A DNA stretch of 60,022 nt from Streptomyces noursei. Its GTDB lineage: Bacteria > Actinomycetota > Actinomycetes > Streptomycetales > Streptomycetaceae. The stretch is taken from positions 1 through 60,022 of the forward strand of contig NZ_LWBU01000365.1 of the NCBI RefSeq assembly GCF_001646665.1. Reading direction: 5' to 3'. The notes beneath the pieces were generated by a model that was not told where the DNA came from, did no database searches, and saw nothing but the letters and a program-made list of their open reading frames with translations. Of the stretch, positions 25,366 to 34,741 are shown in pieces. Positions within the stretch are counted from its first letter, which is position 1, and every line of letters starts with the position of its first letter. The position numbers and the translations under genes are program-made.

Positions 25366-28275
25366 CTACTGCTGAGGGGCTGGCGGCGCCTGCGGAGGCT
25401 GCTGCTGGGGCCACCCGGGCTGCGGATGCTGCGGGGGCTGAGGCTGCTGGTGGGGCTGCGGCTGCGGCTGGTGCGGCTGATGGGCGGGCTGGGGCTGCTG
25501 CGGGTGGGGGGCCTGCGGTGCCTGGTGGGGGTGCTGGGGCTGCTGGGGCTGCTGGGGCTGCTGCGCCGGCGGCATGGGCGCGCCGGGCTGCTGCGGATAC
25601 GGCTGCTGCCAGCCCTGCTGCGGGTACGGCTGACCGGGCACCGGCTGCTGCGGCGGGTACGGCTGGCCGGGCGCCTGCTGGCCCGGTACCGGCGGCGCCA
25701 TCTGCGGCGGCAGGGAGCCGTGGCCGTCACCGGTCCACAGCCCCTGCGCCTGCTGCGCCCGGGCGAAGTCCTCGGCGACCATGGCCGACAGGTTGAAGTA
25801 CGCCTCCCGCGTCTTGGGCCGCATCATGTCGAGGTCCACCTCGGCGCCGGCCGCCAGGTGCTCGTCGAACGGCACCACGACCACCCCGCGGCAGCGCGTC
25901 TCGAAGTGCTGCACGATGTCGTCGACCTTGATCATCTTGCCGGTCTCGCGGACGCCCGAGATCACCGTGATGGAGCGCTGCACCAGCTCGGCGTACCCGT
26001 GCGCGGACAGCCAGTCGAGCGTCGTCGACGCACTGGAGGCACCGTCGACGGACGGGGTCGAGATGATGATCAACTGGTCGGCGAGGTCCAGCACGCCCCG
26101 CATCGCGCTGTAGAGCAGGCCGGTGCCGGAGTCGGTCAGGATCACCGGGTACTGCTTGCCCAGGACGTCGATCGCCCGCCGGTAGTCCTCGTCGTTGAAC
26201 GTCGTCGAGACGGCCGGGTCCACGTCGTTGGCGATGATCTCCAGGCCGGAGGGCGCCTGCGAGGTGAAACGGCGGATGTCCATGTACGAGTTGAGGTACG
26301 GGATCGCCTGGACGAGGTCCCGGATGGTGGCCCCGGTCTCGCGGCGCACCCGGCGGCCGAGCGTGCCGGCGTCCGGGTTGGCGTCGATGGCGAGGATCTT
26401 GTCCTGGCGCTCGGTCGCCAAGGTGGCGCCCAGGGCGGTGGTCGTCGTGGTCTTGCCGACACCGCCCTTGAGGGAGATGACCGCGATCCGGTAGCAGGAC
26501 AGCACCGGCGTACGGATCAGCTCCAGCTTGCGCTGCCGCTCGGCCTCCTCCTTCTTGCCGCCCAGCTTGAAGCGCGCGGCGGCGGAGGGGTTACGGCTCG
26601 ACTTGGCCTTCTGCTTGTTGTTGCGCAGCAGCCGGTCGGACGACAGCTCGACGGCGGCCGTGTAGCCCAGCGGGGCGCCGGGGACGGACCGCTCGCGCTG
26701 GTCGTGCGTGACCGACGTGGGCCAGGCGCCGCCGGTGCGCGGGTCGACGGGCGGCTGCTGGGGGTGCTGGTTCTGCGGGTGCTGGGGGTGGGGCTGCTGG
26801 GGCAGTGGGGGCTGCGGAGCTTGGGCGGGCTGGGCCGGCTGGGCGTGGGCCTGCTGAGCGTGGGGCTGCTGAGCGTGGGGCTGCTGGGGGAAGCCGTATC
26901 CGCCGCCCTGCGGCGCGGGCGGTTGCGGGGCCGGGGCCTGGTGGGCCGGGACCTGGGGCGGCAGCGCGCCACCGGGCCCGGGCTGCTGGGGCTGCGGTTG
27001 CGGCTGCGGGAAGCCGTAGCCCCCCTGCGGCGGGGCGGCGTTCGGCTGGGGCTGCGCCGGGGGCTGGGGCTGGGGCTGTCCGGGGTGGGGGAAGCCGTAA
27101 CCGCCCTGCGCCTGGGGCTGCTGCTGTCCCGGGTGCGGGAAGCCGTAGCCGCCCTGGGGGGCCGCCTGCGGCGGCAGCGGCGCGGCGGGCGGGGCGGCCT
27201 GCTCCTGGGCGGGGGCCGGGCCCGGCTGCGCGGGCCACTGCGGCGCGCCCGCCGGCGCACCGGTGGGCGCGGCCGGCTGGAACGCGGGCGGCAACGGCGG
27301 GAGCCCCGGGCCCTGCTGGGCCGGCGGCGGCGCCCACGCCTGCGCCGCTTCCGGCGCGGGGGCGGGTGCGGGGGCGTGCGGTGCGGTGTGCGGCGGCACG
27401 GCGTCCTGCGGCGCCATGTGCTGGGGCGCCGGGTCGTGGGGCGCCGGCTCCTGGAGCGGGGCGTCCTGGGCAGCGGCAGGGGCGTGGGCCACCGCGTCCG
27501 CGGCCCCGTCGGGGGCCTCCTCCGGCCCGGCGGCCTGCGCCCCGGTCGGGGAACCGTCGCTTCCGGGAGCCTCGGCGTCACCGGCCGGGCCCGCCCCGGC
27601 GGCGTCGTCCACCGGAGCGTCCTCACCGGCGGCCGGTGCCTCTGCCGCCGGCGTGTCCGCCGCGGCTTCGTCCGCCCGCTCGGCCGCCTCGCGCGCCGCG
27701 ATCTCGGCCATCTCCCGCTTCAGCGCGGCCGGGGAGAAACGCATGGTGGCGCCGCTCTCCACGTCACCGCCTCCGAACGGCTGCGGTGCCTCGCCCGCCG
27801 CCACCTGCCCGTCGGGAGCGGCCTCGACCGGGGCCGGAGCCTCGACCGGGGCGACAGCCGGAGCAGCCTCGACGGGAGCCGGGGCCTCTGCCGGAGCCGC
27901 TTCGACCGGAGCCGGAGCCGGGGCCGGAGCCTCGACCGGGGCCGGCTCGGCGGGAGCGGCGGCGGCCGGGAAGGGGGCCGGTGCGGGCGTACCCACGTTC
28001 CAGTCCTGCTCGGGGGTGCCGCCCCGCGGCTCCGGGAGGTCCGGCACGGCCACCGGCGCGGCGCCCTGCGGCGGCGGGGGAGGCGTGACCGGCGGGGTGG
28101 CCGCGGGAGCGGCAGGCGCTCCGCCGCCCGACGACGTGTCGCCCGCGTTCTGCGTGTACCAGGCGGGCGGGGTGTAGTCGATGGTGAACTCACCCGTCAT
28201 CTCGGCGGGATCCGCGTCGGACTCCTCGACGGGAATGCTCCAGCCCCCGTGGATGTCGTCCCGATCGCCGTTCAC
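25366..28275 (-). CDS. EspI-like MinD/ParA ATPase with long Pro-rich arms (T7SS-associated)
   Basis: A 969-residue protein. The ATPase domain (about 595-840) has a deviant Walker A SLKGGVGKTTTTTA (signature Lys about 598; P-loop Lys about 602), ILAIDANPDAGTLG, and VILTDSGTG, all MinD/ParA-like. The first ~590 residues are Pro/Ala/Gln-rich with repeated QGGYGFPHPGQ-type blocks, and the last ~115 are Pro/Gln-rich. This arrangement matches mycobacterial EspI, which has been linked to control of ESX-1. GTG 28275 follows AGGAGGCAAA; the open frame runs 35 codons further upstream without a binding site. Lying at the edge of the locus, it is likely a regulator or motor accessory. Confidence 0.8.
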   Translation of the reverse strand: MNGDRDDIHGGWSIPVEESDADPAEMTGEFTIDYTPPAWYTQNAGDTSSGGGAPAAPAATPPVTPPPPPQGAAPVAVPDLPEPRGGTPEQDWNVGTPAPAPFPAAAAPAEPAPVEAPAPAPAPVEAAPAEAPAPVEAAPAVAPVEAPAPVEAAPDGQVAAGEAPQPFGGGDVESGATMRFSPAALKREMAEIAAREAAERADEAAADTPAAEAPAAGEDAPVDDAAGAGPAGDAEAPGSDGSPTGAQAAGPEEAPDGAADAVAHAPAAAQDAPLQEPAPHDPAPQHMAPQDAVPPHTAPHAPAPAPAPEAAQAWAPPPAQQGPGLPPLPPAFQPAAPTGAPAGAPQWPAQPGPAPAQEQAAPPAAPLPPQAAPQGGYGFPHPGQQQPQAQGGYGFPHPGQPQPQPPAQPQPNAAPPQGGYGFPQPQPQPQQPGPGGALPPQVPAHQAPAPQPPAPQGGGYGFPQQPHAQQPHAQQAHAQPAQPAQAPQPPLPQQPHPQHPQNQHPQQPPVDPRTGGAWPTSVTHDQRERSVPGAPLGYTAAVELSSDRLLRNNKQKAKSSRNPSAAARFKLGGKKEEAERQRKLELIRTPVLSCYRIAVISLKGGVGKTTTTTALGATLATERQDKILAIDANPDAGTLGRRVRRETGATIRDLVQAIPYLNSYMDIRRFTSQAPSGLEIIANDVDPAVSTTFNDEDYRRAIDVLGKQYPVILTDSGTGLLYSAMRGVLDLADQLIIISTPSVDGASSASTTLDWLSAHGYAELVQRSITVISGVRETGKMIKVDDIVQHFETRCRGVVVVPFDEHLAAGAEVDLDMMRPKTREAYFNLSAMVAEDFARAQQAQGLWTGDGHGSLPPQMAPPVPGQQAPGQPYPPQQPVPGQPYPQQGWQQPYPQQPGAPMPPAQQPQQPQQPQHPHQAPQAPHPQQPQPAHQPHQPQPQPHQQPQPPQHPQPGWPQQQPPQAPPAPQQ

Positions 28276-28645
28276 TTTGCCTCCTGGTGTGGTCGAGCAC
28301 CCTTGTGCCGTCGTGGGTGGGGGCCACCGCTGTTCCGATCGGCCCGGCTCTCCCCCGGGGACGTGGCGACATGCCCGCACGTCCGCACCGCGCCCCCACC
28401 CACCCTAATCGCCAACACCACCCGCCCGGCAGGCCCGCCCACCCCGGCCTCGCGCCGTCCGTCCCGGGCACCGTCCTCAGGTGACCCGGTCACGGCGGAG
28501 CGTGAGGACCGAAGCCGTACGAACCGGAGCATTCCGCCGGAAGCGGGGTGCCCCGCACGGCCGGTGGGCCTTCCGGTGATCCGGTCCCACTCCGGGGCGT
28601 CCCCGCCGGGACCACCACCCGGTGGGCGCCGCGCCGCCGCAGGGC
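28276..28645. other. 370-bp intergenic region
   Basis: Region upstream of the EspI-like gene and downstream of the DUF397 gene, both on the minus strand. A 7-bp inverted repeat (GTCCTCA at 28473-28479, TGAGGAC at 28503-28509) encloses a smaller palindrome, GTGACCCGGTCAC (28481-28493). No gene was recognised. The promoter for the EspI-like gene should be here. Confidence 0.5.
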
Positions 28646-28879
28646 TCAGCGCAGGTCGAACTCACCGTCGCGCGCGCCGAGCACGAACGCCCGCCACTCG
28701 GCCTCCGTGTACCGGAGGACCGTGTCGGGGTCCAGGGAGGACCGCATGGCGACGGCCCCGCCCGGCAGGTACGCGATCTCCACGCGCTCCTCGTCCGCGC
28801 TCGTACCCGGGGCGCCGTGCCACTCGACGTCCGAGATGTCGAGCGCGTACAGCGCGTCCTTCTCCTCTGCGGTGCCCAT
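28646..28879 (-). CDS. DUF397 family protein
   Basis: A 77-residue protein of the DUF397 family, identified by the VRSS-like AMRSSLDPDTVLRYTEAEWRAF tail, in which a Leu-rich C-terminal helix (FVLGARDGEFDL) is normal. In Streptomyces, DUF397 genes usually accompany an XRE-family helix-turn-helix regulator, and the pair may act like an antagonist module. No such regulator gene is adjacent. The sequence is standard and seems intact. ATG 28879 is preceded by GAAGGGAACC. Confidence 0.85.
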   Translation of the reverse strand: MGTAEEKDALYALDISDVEWHGAPGTSADEERVEIAYLPGGAVAMRSSLDPDTVLRYTEAEWRAFVLGARDGEFDLR

Positions 28880-29134
28880 GGCGGTTCCCTTCGATCACGG
28901 CCGGCTGTGGATCGGGGCACGGTCAAGCGCCCAGTGGCGGGGCGTAGTTGGATATGCCCCAAGCGTCACCATCCGTATCCTAGGTCAGCCCGGGCCCGGT
29001 GGAGGGAGTGCTTCCGCGGATCGGCGCCGACTCGGCACCCGCCCGGCACCCGCTCGGTGCACCGCCGGCACCCGATGCGGTGGACCGCTCCGCCGGCGCC
29101 GTGCGCCGTCCGGGGGAGCGGACGGCGGCGGGGT

Positions 29135-29851
29135 TCAGTCGATGCGGCGCGCCACGCCCAGCAGGCCGGACTCCGCGTCCGTGGCGGTGGTCATCACCCA
29201 GTGCCGCTCGCCGCCGGCGCACCAGAGGGTCACGCCGTCCGCCAGGGTGGGCAGTGCCTCGGTCTCGGTCCGGTGCAGCCCCAGTATCCGGCCGATCGCC
29301 TGCGCCTCCTGGGGCGAGACGCGCTGGACGCCCACGAGGGTGGCCATCCGCATCAACCGCGGTGCGACGGGGCTCAGGTAGGGCAGCAGTGTCAATACGG
29401 ACTGCCAGGGCGACGACACCACGCGCCCGCGCGGGGGCCGCATGCCGCAGTCCCGCACCACCACGACCGGGCTGCCCACGGTCGCGCCCAGCGGCGGGAC
29501 GCGGCCGACGTCGTGCAGGGTGATGCACTCCAGTCCGGCACCGGCGGACTGCGACAGGGTGGTCCACTCCTGGGGACGCCCCGTCTCCACCGCCACCCGC
29601 GCCCCGGTGCCGGCCGCGCGCAGGGCGAGCACCTGGGCCGTCCACAGGCCGCCGATCAGGAGCACGTCGTACGGCGTCGAACGGTGGAAGCCGACCAGCT
29701 GCGGGCGGCCCTCCGCGTCGTCGCCTATCACCACGCCGTCGTCGCCGACGGGCAGGGACAGCACACCCAGGTGGTCGGTGACCACACTGTGGCCCGCGTG
29801 ACTCGGGCCGAACAGCCCGCGCAGGCCGCGTACGGAAGCGGACCGGGCCAT
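29135..29851 (-). CDS. Uncharacterised T7SS-cluster protein coupled to eccE
   Basis: A 238-residue protein that I cannot place in a named family. It has a central Rossmann-like segment YDVLLIGGLWTAQVLALRAA followed by GARVAVETGRPQEWTTLS and a C-terminal half with PRLMRMATLVGVQRVSPQEA. No signal peptide or clear membrane segment is visible. Its ATG shares one base with the eccE stop (TGATG), so it is almost certainly co-translated with EccE and probably acts at the same complex. It ends the minus-strand eccE unit. Confidence 0.75.
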   Translation of the reverse strand: MARSASVRGLRGLFGPSHAGHSVVTDHLGVLSLPVGDDGVVIGDDAEGRPQLVGFHRSTPYDVLLIGGLWTAQVLALRAAGTGARVAVETGRPQEWTTLSQSAGAGLECITLHDVGRVPPLGATVGSPVVVVRDCGMRPPRGRVVSSPWQSVLTLLPYLSPVAPRLMRMATLVGVQRVSPQEAQAIGRILGLHRTETEALPTLADGVTLWCAGGERHWVMTTATDAESGLLGVARRID

Positions 29852-31185
29852 CAGCGGGTACCTCCCAGCGGCAGCGTCGCCAGTACGCCCGGCAGCTGCT
29901 CCCGGTCGAGGCGTTGCAGGCCGACCTTGGCCGACCGGGCGGCCTGCTCCAAAGCCCTTCGCACACCGACGAGTTCGGTGTCGGAGCCGCCGGTGATCCG
30001 GATGTGACTGAGGATGTTCATCGCTCCCTGGCGTGTTCCGCGGCGCAGAGTGAAGCTGACGGTGGTCGCGTACGCCGGAACGGAGGTGAGCAGCGAGACC
30101 AGCTGGGGCAGCGGAGACGCGCCCCTTCCCAACTCCGGCCAGCGGCCCACCGCGTAGGTGGTGTGCCAGCGGTCGTCGCACCGCCAGACCCGGGAGGTCT
30201 CGGCCGTACGCCGCTGGGGCGCCGCGCCGGGCGCCGACGCCCGCGCCGCCATGCGGGGGTTCGCGCAGGAGGCGGTCGCCACCGTGGAGTTGAGCTCCTC
30301 CTGGTCCAGCACCACCGCCTGGAAGCCCGCCCCGGTCAGCCGGCTCGCCACGTGGTCCGCCGCGCGCACCAGGCAGCGCTGCGCCCCCTCCAGCCCGCCG
30401 CCGCGCGCCTTCACGGCCTCCGGGCACAGCTCGGGGTCGAGCTTCACGGCCACCCACGTCATGCGCAGGGCGGGCGCTCCGGTGCGCTCGTGCAGGGGGG
30501 CGTACGAGAGCCGGGCCACGGCCTGCTGCGGCAGGTGCGGCGCCGGGGCGGGGCGCACCTGCTGCACCAACTGCACCGACTCCAGCACGATGTCGTCCAC
30601 CGTGAGGGCGTCCCCGAGGACGGACAGCGGCAGTGCGCGGGCCCCGGCCGCGGGGCGCAGCCCGGTGCCGTGGGTCTCGACGCGTACGACCGCGGTCAGG
30701 AAGGTGCCGTCGCCGAGCATGCCGACGGTACGGCGGTTCCGGTCGACGTACGCGTAGGGGCCGAAGCCCGGCACGCTCTCGGTGACGCCGGCCAGCGACG
30801 GGTCGGCGTCCGGGAGGGGGGCGGTGGCCTGACGTCGGCGGGCGCGCAGCGCGAGTGCTGTGGACAGCCACTCCTGAAGTGCCCGGCCCCGGCGGCGTAC
30901 CACCGCGAACAGCACCAGGACGCAGGCCGCGGCGCAGGTGGGCACCAGCCACAGCCCGCCGAGGGCGACGCCGACGGCCGCCAGCGCCAGGGCCGCCTCC
31001 ACCAGCACCAACTGCCGCAGCTGGAACTGGCCCAGGCGGCCGCTGCGTCCCAGGGGGCGCAGTGCGGTGGTCGCGGGGGCCTCCGGAACCGCGGGCGAGG
31101 GGCGGTCGTTACTCCGTTGCCGTCGGGAACGGTCGGGGGCTCGTCCGGAGCTCCGCCCATTGCGCGCGCGCGTCGCCGTACCCAT
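29851..31185 (-). CDS. eccE: Type VII secretion protein EccE
   Basis: A 444-residue membrane protein. Two adjacent hydrophobic helices (LVLVEAALALAAVGVALGGL and a second to about residue 80) are followed by a Pro/Arg linker and a large cytosolic EccE domain including TWVAVKLDPELCPEAVKARG and VLDQEELNSTVATA. EccE is a core, peripheral subunit of the ESX/T7SS membrane complex. The start used is ATG 31185, 10 bp after GAGGGGG; ATG 31212, in frame, is an alternative. It is divergently transcribed from eccB. Confidence 0.88.
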   Translation of the reverse strand: MGTATRARNGRSSGRAPDRSRRQRSNDRPSPAVPEAPATTALRPLGRSGRLGQFQLRQLVLVEAALALAAVGVALGGLWLVPTCAAACVLVLFAVVRRRGRALQEWLSTALALRARRRQATAPLPDADPSLAGVTESVPGFGPYAYVDRNRRTVGMLGDGTFLTAVVRVETHGTGLRPAAGARALPLSVLGDALTVDDIVLESVQLVQQVRPAPAPHLPQQAVARLSYAPLHERTGAPALRMTWVAVKLDPELCPEAVKARGGGLEGAQRCLVRAADHVASRLTGAGFQAVVLDQEELNSTVATASCANPRMAARASAPGAAPQRRTAETSRVWRCDDRWHTTYAVGRWPELGRGASPLPQLVSLLTSVPAYATTVSFTLRRGTRQGAMNILSHIRITGGSDTELVGVRRALEQAARSAKVGLQRLDREQLPGVLATLPLGGTR

Positions 31186-31366
31186 CGCCGCGTTGCCCCC
31201 TCGTGTCCGCATTCGCCAAATTCCTATGGGCGTTGACCGGGCGATCACCCTACCTGAGCGGGGAGGGGCAGGCGTCGGCAGGCATAGTAGTGCGCGGCGC
31301 TCCGGCGATGCGTTTCGATGCGTGTGGGAACCTGGGCGCCCAGAGGGGATGAGGGGCAGCGGACAA

Positions 31367-32893
31367 ATGGCATCACGACGGGACGAACTCAACGCCTATA
31401 CCTTCGCAAAGCGGAGGCTTGTTGCGCAGTTCGTGCAGCCGAACACGACCGGGTCGGAGGAGGGCGCCCCGCGCCCACTGCGTGCGGTGGTGCCGGGAGC
31501 CATCGCCGGCGTGGTGATCCTCGCGGTGTTCGCCGCCTGGGGCATGTTCAAGCCGGTGGCACCCAAGCAGTGGGACACCCCCGGCGAGAACGTCATCATC
31601 GCCAGCAAGTCGACCACGCGCTACGTCGTGCTGAAGACCGGCGGCAAGACCCAGCTCCACCCCGTCCTCAACATGTCCTCCGCGAAGCTGCTCCTCAACC
31701 CCGACAAGGGCAAGGTCATCAACGTCGACGAGTCGGTGCTCGACAGCGGCAGGATCCCGCACGGCGCCACCCTCGGCATCCCCTACGCCCCTGACCGGCT
31801 GCCCGACCCCAAGGACGCCGGCGCCGCCAAGCGCTGGGCCGTCTGCGAACGGCCGGGGGAGGGCGGGCGGGCCATCCAGAAGGCCGCGTTCGTCCTCGCC
31901 GACCGGGAGAAGGGCAGGACCGAGGGAGCGAACCGCCTGCACGGCGGAGAGCTGCTCTACGTCGAGGGTCCCGACAAGACCCGGTACATCGTCGACGCCG
32001 GCGGCACCGCGTACCCGGTGGAGAAGGACGAACTCCTCCTGCGCCAGCTGGTCGGCCAGGGCCGCGCCGCGCAACGGGTGTCGGCCGCCTGGCTGGACAC
32101 CCTGCACAAGGGCGACACCATCACCTTCCCCACCGTCCCGGGCCGGCCCGGCGACCCCGCCGGGGTACAGGGGCTCCTGAAGCCCGAGGACAACAAGGTC
32201 GGCATGGTCCTCACCGCCACGGACGGGACCAGGAAGCAGCAGTACGTCGTCCTCGAAGGACGCGTCGCGCCCGTCTCCGACTTCATGGCGAAGCTGCTGC
32301 TCAACAGCCGGGAACTGATCGACCTCGGCCAGGCCGGCCAGGCCAAGTCGGTCAGCGCCGGGGCGTTCGAGCCGGGAGAGGCGTTCGGCAAGGACAAGAA
32401 GTGGCCCGACGCCGCCCCCAAGCCCGTCAATGACGCCGGCATCGCCGAGGGCAGCCGCAACACCGTCTGCAACGTGCTGCGCGAGGTGGACGGCGACACC
32501 GGTGCCACCACGCTCAGCACCTGGGCCGGCACCGACTTCCCCGCCACCCTGCCGACCGGCTCCAGCAGCGCCTACGTCACCCCCGGCTCCGGCCAGCTGT
32601 TCCGCCAGTTCAAGGGCGCGACCACCGACACCGGCTTCCTCTTCCTCGTCACCGACACCGGACTGCGCTACGCCATGCAGTCCAACGGCGACACCGCCAC
32701 CGACGACTCCGGCATCGGCTCGTCCGGCTCCGAGGAGGAGAAGCGGGCGCGGCAGCAGGAGGAGCAGCAGGCGCAGAACCGCCTCGGCTACAAGGGCGTC
32801 GACCCGGTGCCGGTCCCCGCCGCATGGTCGACGTTCCTGCCGACCGGCCCCCGCCTGTCCACCGGAGCGGCGCGTCAGCCGCAGGGCTCCTGA
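31367..32893 (+). CDS. eccB: Type VII secretion protein EccB
   Basis: A 508-residue protein, a core T7SS subunit with one N-terminal membrane anchor (about residues 38-60) and a large extracytoplasmic domain. Family motifs near the start are MASRRDELNAYTFAKRRLVA, and RAVVPGAIAGVVILAVFAAW forms the anchor; NMSSAKLLLNPDKGKVINVD and LPTGSSSAYVTPGSG are typical of the extracytoplasmic repeats. Two Cys residues (CERP and CNVL regions) may form the disulfide found in EccB. It is followed 14 bp later by a mycosin gene. ATG 31367 lies about 9 bp after GAGGGG. Confidence 0.95.
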   Translation: MASRRDELNAYTFAKRRLVAQFVQPNTTGSEEGAPRPLRAVVPGAIAGVVILAVFAAWGMFKPVAPKQWDTPGENVIIASKSTTRYVVLKTGGKTQLHPVLNMSSAKLLLNPDKGKVINVDESVLDSGRIPHGATLGIPYAPDRLPDPKDAGAAKRWAVCERPGEGGRAIQKAAFVLADREKGRTEGANRLHGGELLYVEGPDKTRYIVDAGGTAYPVEKDELLLRQLVGQGRAAQRVSAAWLDTLHKGDTITFPTVPGRPGDPAGVQGLLKPEDNKVGMVLTATDGTRKQQYVVLEGRVAPVSDFMAKLLLNSRELIDLGQAGQAKSVSAGAFEPGEAFGKDKKWPDAAPKPVNDAGIAEGSRNTVCNVLREVDGDTGATTLSTWAGTDFPATLPTGSSSAYVTPGSGQLFRQFKGATTDTGFLFLVTDTGLRYAMQSNGDTATDDSGIGSSGSEEEKRARQQEEQQAQNRLGYKGVDPVPVPAAWSTFLPTGPRLSTGAARQPQGS

Positions 32894-32907
32894 GGGCCGG
32901 GGCGCAC

Positions 32908-34173
32908 ATGACGTACACGTACACGTACCGACGGATGCTGACCGCCGCGGCTGCCACCGTGCTCACCCTCGTGGCCGTGCCGGCGTCCCCCGCCGCCGCG
33001 GACGACAACACCCAGTGCACCTTCCCGGGGAAGCCCTACGAGGGCCGCCCCTGGTCCCTCCAGCGCGTGCTGCTCGACGAGTTGTGGAAACAGTCCACCG
33101 GCAAGGGCGTGCGGGTCGCCGTCATCGACACCGGTGTCGACGTGAAGAACCCGCAGCTGACCAAGGCCGTGGACACGGGCAGCGGCGTCAACCTGCTCCC
33201 CAAGGACCTGAAGGACGCCAACGGCAACGAGATCGAGCGCGGCAAGGAGGACGGCACCACGGACACCGTGGGCCACGGGACCAAGGTGGCCGGCATCATC
33301 GCCGCCCGCCCCGCCAAGGGCACCGGTTTCGTCGGCCTGGCGCCAGACGCCACCATCATCCCGATCCAGCAGAACGACGCCGACGGCAACGGCACCGCCG
33401 AGACCCTGGCGACCGCCATCAGGCACGCCATCGACGAGGACGCGGACGTCATCAACATCTCGCAGGACACGGCCAAGGCGGTGGAACCCGCCCCCGGCCT
33501 GAAGCAGGCCGTGGACGCGGCCCTCGCCGAGGAGATCGTCGTCGTCGCCTCGGCCGGCAACGACGGCCTCGGCGGGAACGTGAAGCGGACCTACCCCGCC
33601 TCGTACGACGGCGTCCTCGCCGTCGCCTCCTCCGACCGCAACAACGAGCGCGCGCCCTTCTCCCAGTCCGGCGACTTCGTCGGCATCGCGGCACCGGGCG
33701 TCGACATGGTCTCCACCGTCCCGGGCGGCGGCCACTGCGCCGACAACGGCACCAGCTTCTCCGCCCCGTACGTCGCGGGCCTCGCCGCCCTGATCAAGGC
33801 CAAGCACAAGGACTGGACGCGCAAGCAGATCGTCGCCCAGATCCAGCAGACCGCCGAACGGTCGGTCGCCGGCCACGACCGCCTCGTCGGCTGGGGCGTC
33901 GTCGACCCGGTCCGCGCCCTCACCGAGGACGACAAGCCCCTCGAAGCCCCGGTCGCCCACGAGGGCGTCACCCGCGCCGAAGCCCCGACCCCGGCCGAAC
34001 TGCACCTCGGCGAGACCCCGGACCAGCGCAACGCCCGCCTCGCGACGTACGTCGTCATCGGCGGCGGCGTCCTCGTCGCGGCGATCGCCGGCACCGCGGT
34101 GGCCCTCCGGGACTCGCGACGGCGGGCGCGACGGATTGCGCGGTTGCAACCGCACGGGAGGGAAGTGGTGTGA
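32908..34173 (+). CDS. mycP: Mycosin (type VII secretion-associated subtilase), first copy
   Basis: A 421-residue subtilisin-like protease. A signal peptide (about 1-32), ending PAAADDN, is followed by an S8 domain with the complete triad: Asp74 (AVIDTGVD), His123 (GHGTKVAG), Ser283 (GTSFSAPYVAGL), and the oxyanion Asn in ASAGNDG. A C-terminal membrane anchor (about 378-398) precedes a basic tail. Mycosins stabilise the T7SS membrane complex and process substrates. It follows eccB by 14 bp. The open frame extends upstream to 32824 but only ATG 32908 gives a signal peptide. Confidence 0.95.
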   Translation: MTYTYTYRRMLTAAAATVLTLVAVPASPAAADDNTQCTFPGKPYEGRPWSLQRVLLDELWKQSTGKGVRVAVIDTGVDVKNPQLTKAVDTGSGVNLLPKDLKDANGNEIERGKEDGTTDTVGHGTKVAGIIAARPAKGTGFVGLAPDATIIPIQQNDADGNGTAETLATAIRHAIDEDADVINISQDTAKAVEPAPGLKQAVDAALAEEIVVVASAGNDGLGGNVKRTYPASYDGVLAVASSDRNNERAPFSQSGDFVGIAAPGVDMVSTVPGGGHCADNGTSFSAPYVAGLAALIKAKHKDWTRKQIVAQIQQTAERSVAGHDRLVGWGVVDPVRALTEDDKPLEAPVAHEGVTRAEAPTPAELHLGETPDQRNARLATYVVIGGGVLVAAIAGTAVALRDSRRRARRIARLQPHGREVV

Positions 34174-34185
34174 CGGGTAAGGCGC

Positions 34186-34214
34186 TTGGGACTGTCATAG
34201 CCAGTGGCTAGAGT
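34186..34214 (+). promoter_or_regulatory. Vegetative-type promoter for the second cargo module
   Basis: TTGGGA (34186-34191) and TAGAGT (34209-34214) are separated by exactly 17 bp, a good HrdB-type match. It lies in the gap after the mycosin gene and about 80 bp before ATG 34295, so the downstream module may be transcribed separately from eccB-mycP. Confidence 0.6.
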
Positions 34215-34294
34215 GACCACGGCACTGAGTGTCGGCTGAAGCAAACGGGGAGGATTGAGCATCGTGCTCGAGGCAGTTGGTTCCGGGGGCAGCC

Positions 34295-34735
34295 ATGGCG
34301 GGTGACCTCGAGCGTGGCGTAGGCGCGCTGAAGAAGTTCCAGAGCCGTATCGACACGCTTCTGACGGAGCTCGAAGGAGGTGCCGGCGGCAGCTCCAAGA
34401 TCGCCCTGGAGCGGGTGACCCGCGAGTCCCTCGGTGTCGGCATCAAGTTCGACGAGGCGGACGGCTTCCACCACCAGTACAACCGCGTCCACTCGGCTCT
34501 CGTCGAGCTGTCCAAGACGCTCGGCGACCAGATCGAAATGCTGCGGATCGCCGTCCACGCGGCGGATATCGGCTACGACAACGTCGAGGAAGAGGAGCGC
34601 TACCGCTTCCACCAGATCCAGGCCCGCCTGAAGAAGGAGTGGGACGCGGCCGAGGCACGGGAGAAGGCGGCGAAGGGCAAGCAGCCGCCGAACGACCGGA
34701 ACGACGACACCAGCGCTACGACGGATCTGGGGTGA
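34295..34735 (+). CDS. Helical WXG100-like partner protein (T7SS cluster)
   Basis: A 146-residue protein from ATG 34295; an in-frame TTG at 34277 is possible. It is mostly alpha-helical: residues about 3-50 and 55-95 should form long helices, and the C-terminal half has VEEEERYRFHQIQARLKKEW, a charged coiled coil, before a polar tail. No Trp-x-Gly motif is present. It is not a family I can name. Its position 6 bp before the 592-residue WXG-like gene suggests it acts as a secretion partner or chaperone for that protein. Confidence 0.75.
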   Translation: MAGDLERGVGALKKFQSRIDTLLTELEGGAGGSSKIALERVTRESLGVGIKFDEADGFHHQYNRVHSALVELSKTLGDQIEMLRIAVHAADIGYDNVEEEERYRFHQIQARLKKEWDAAEAREKAAKGKQPPNDRNDDTSATTDLG

Positions 34736-34741
34736 TCACTG

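Noticed and set aside
31233..31256. TTGACC ... TACCTG as an eccB promoter
   Set aside because: The spacer is 12 bp, too short for a normal sigma-70-type promoter.
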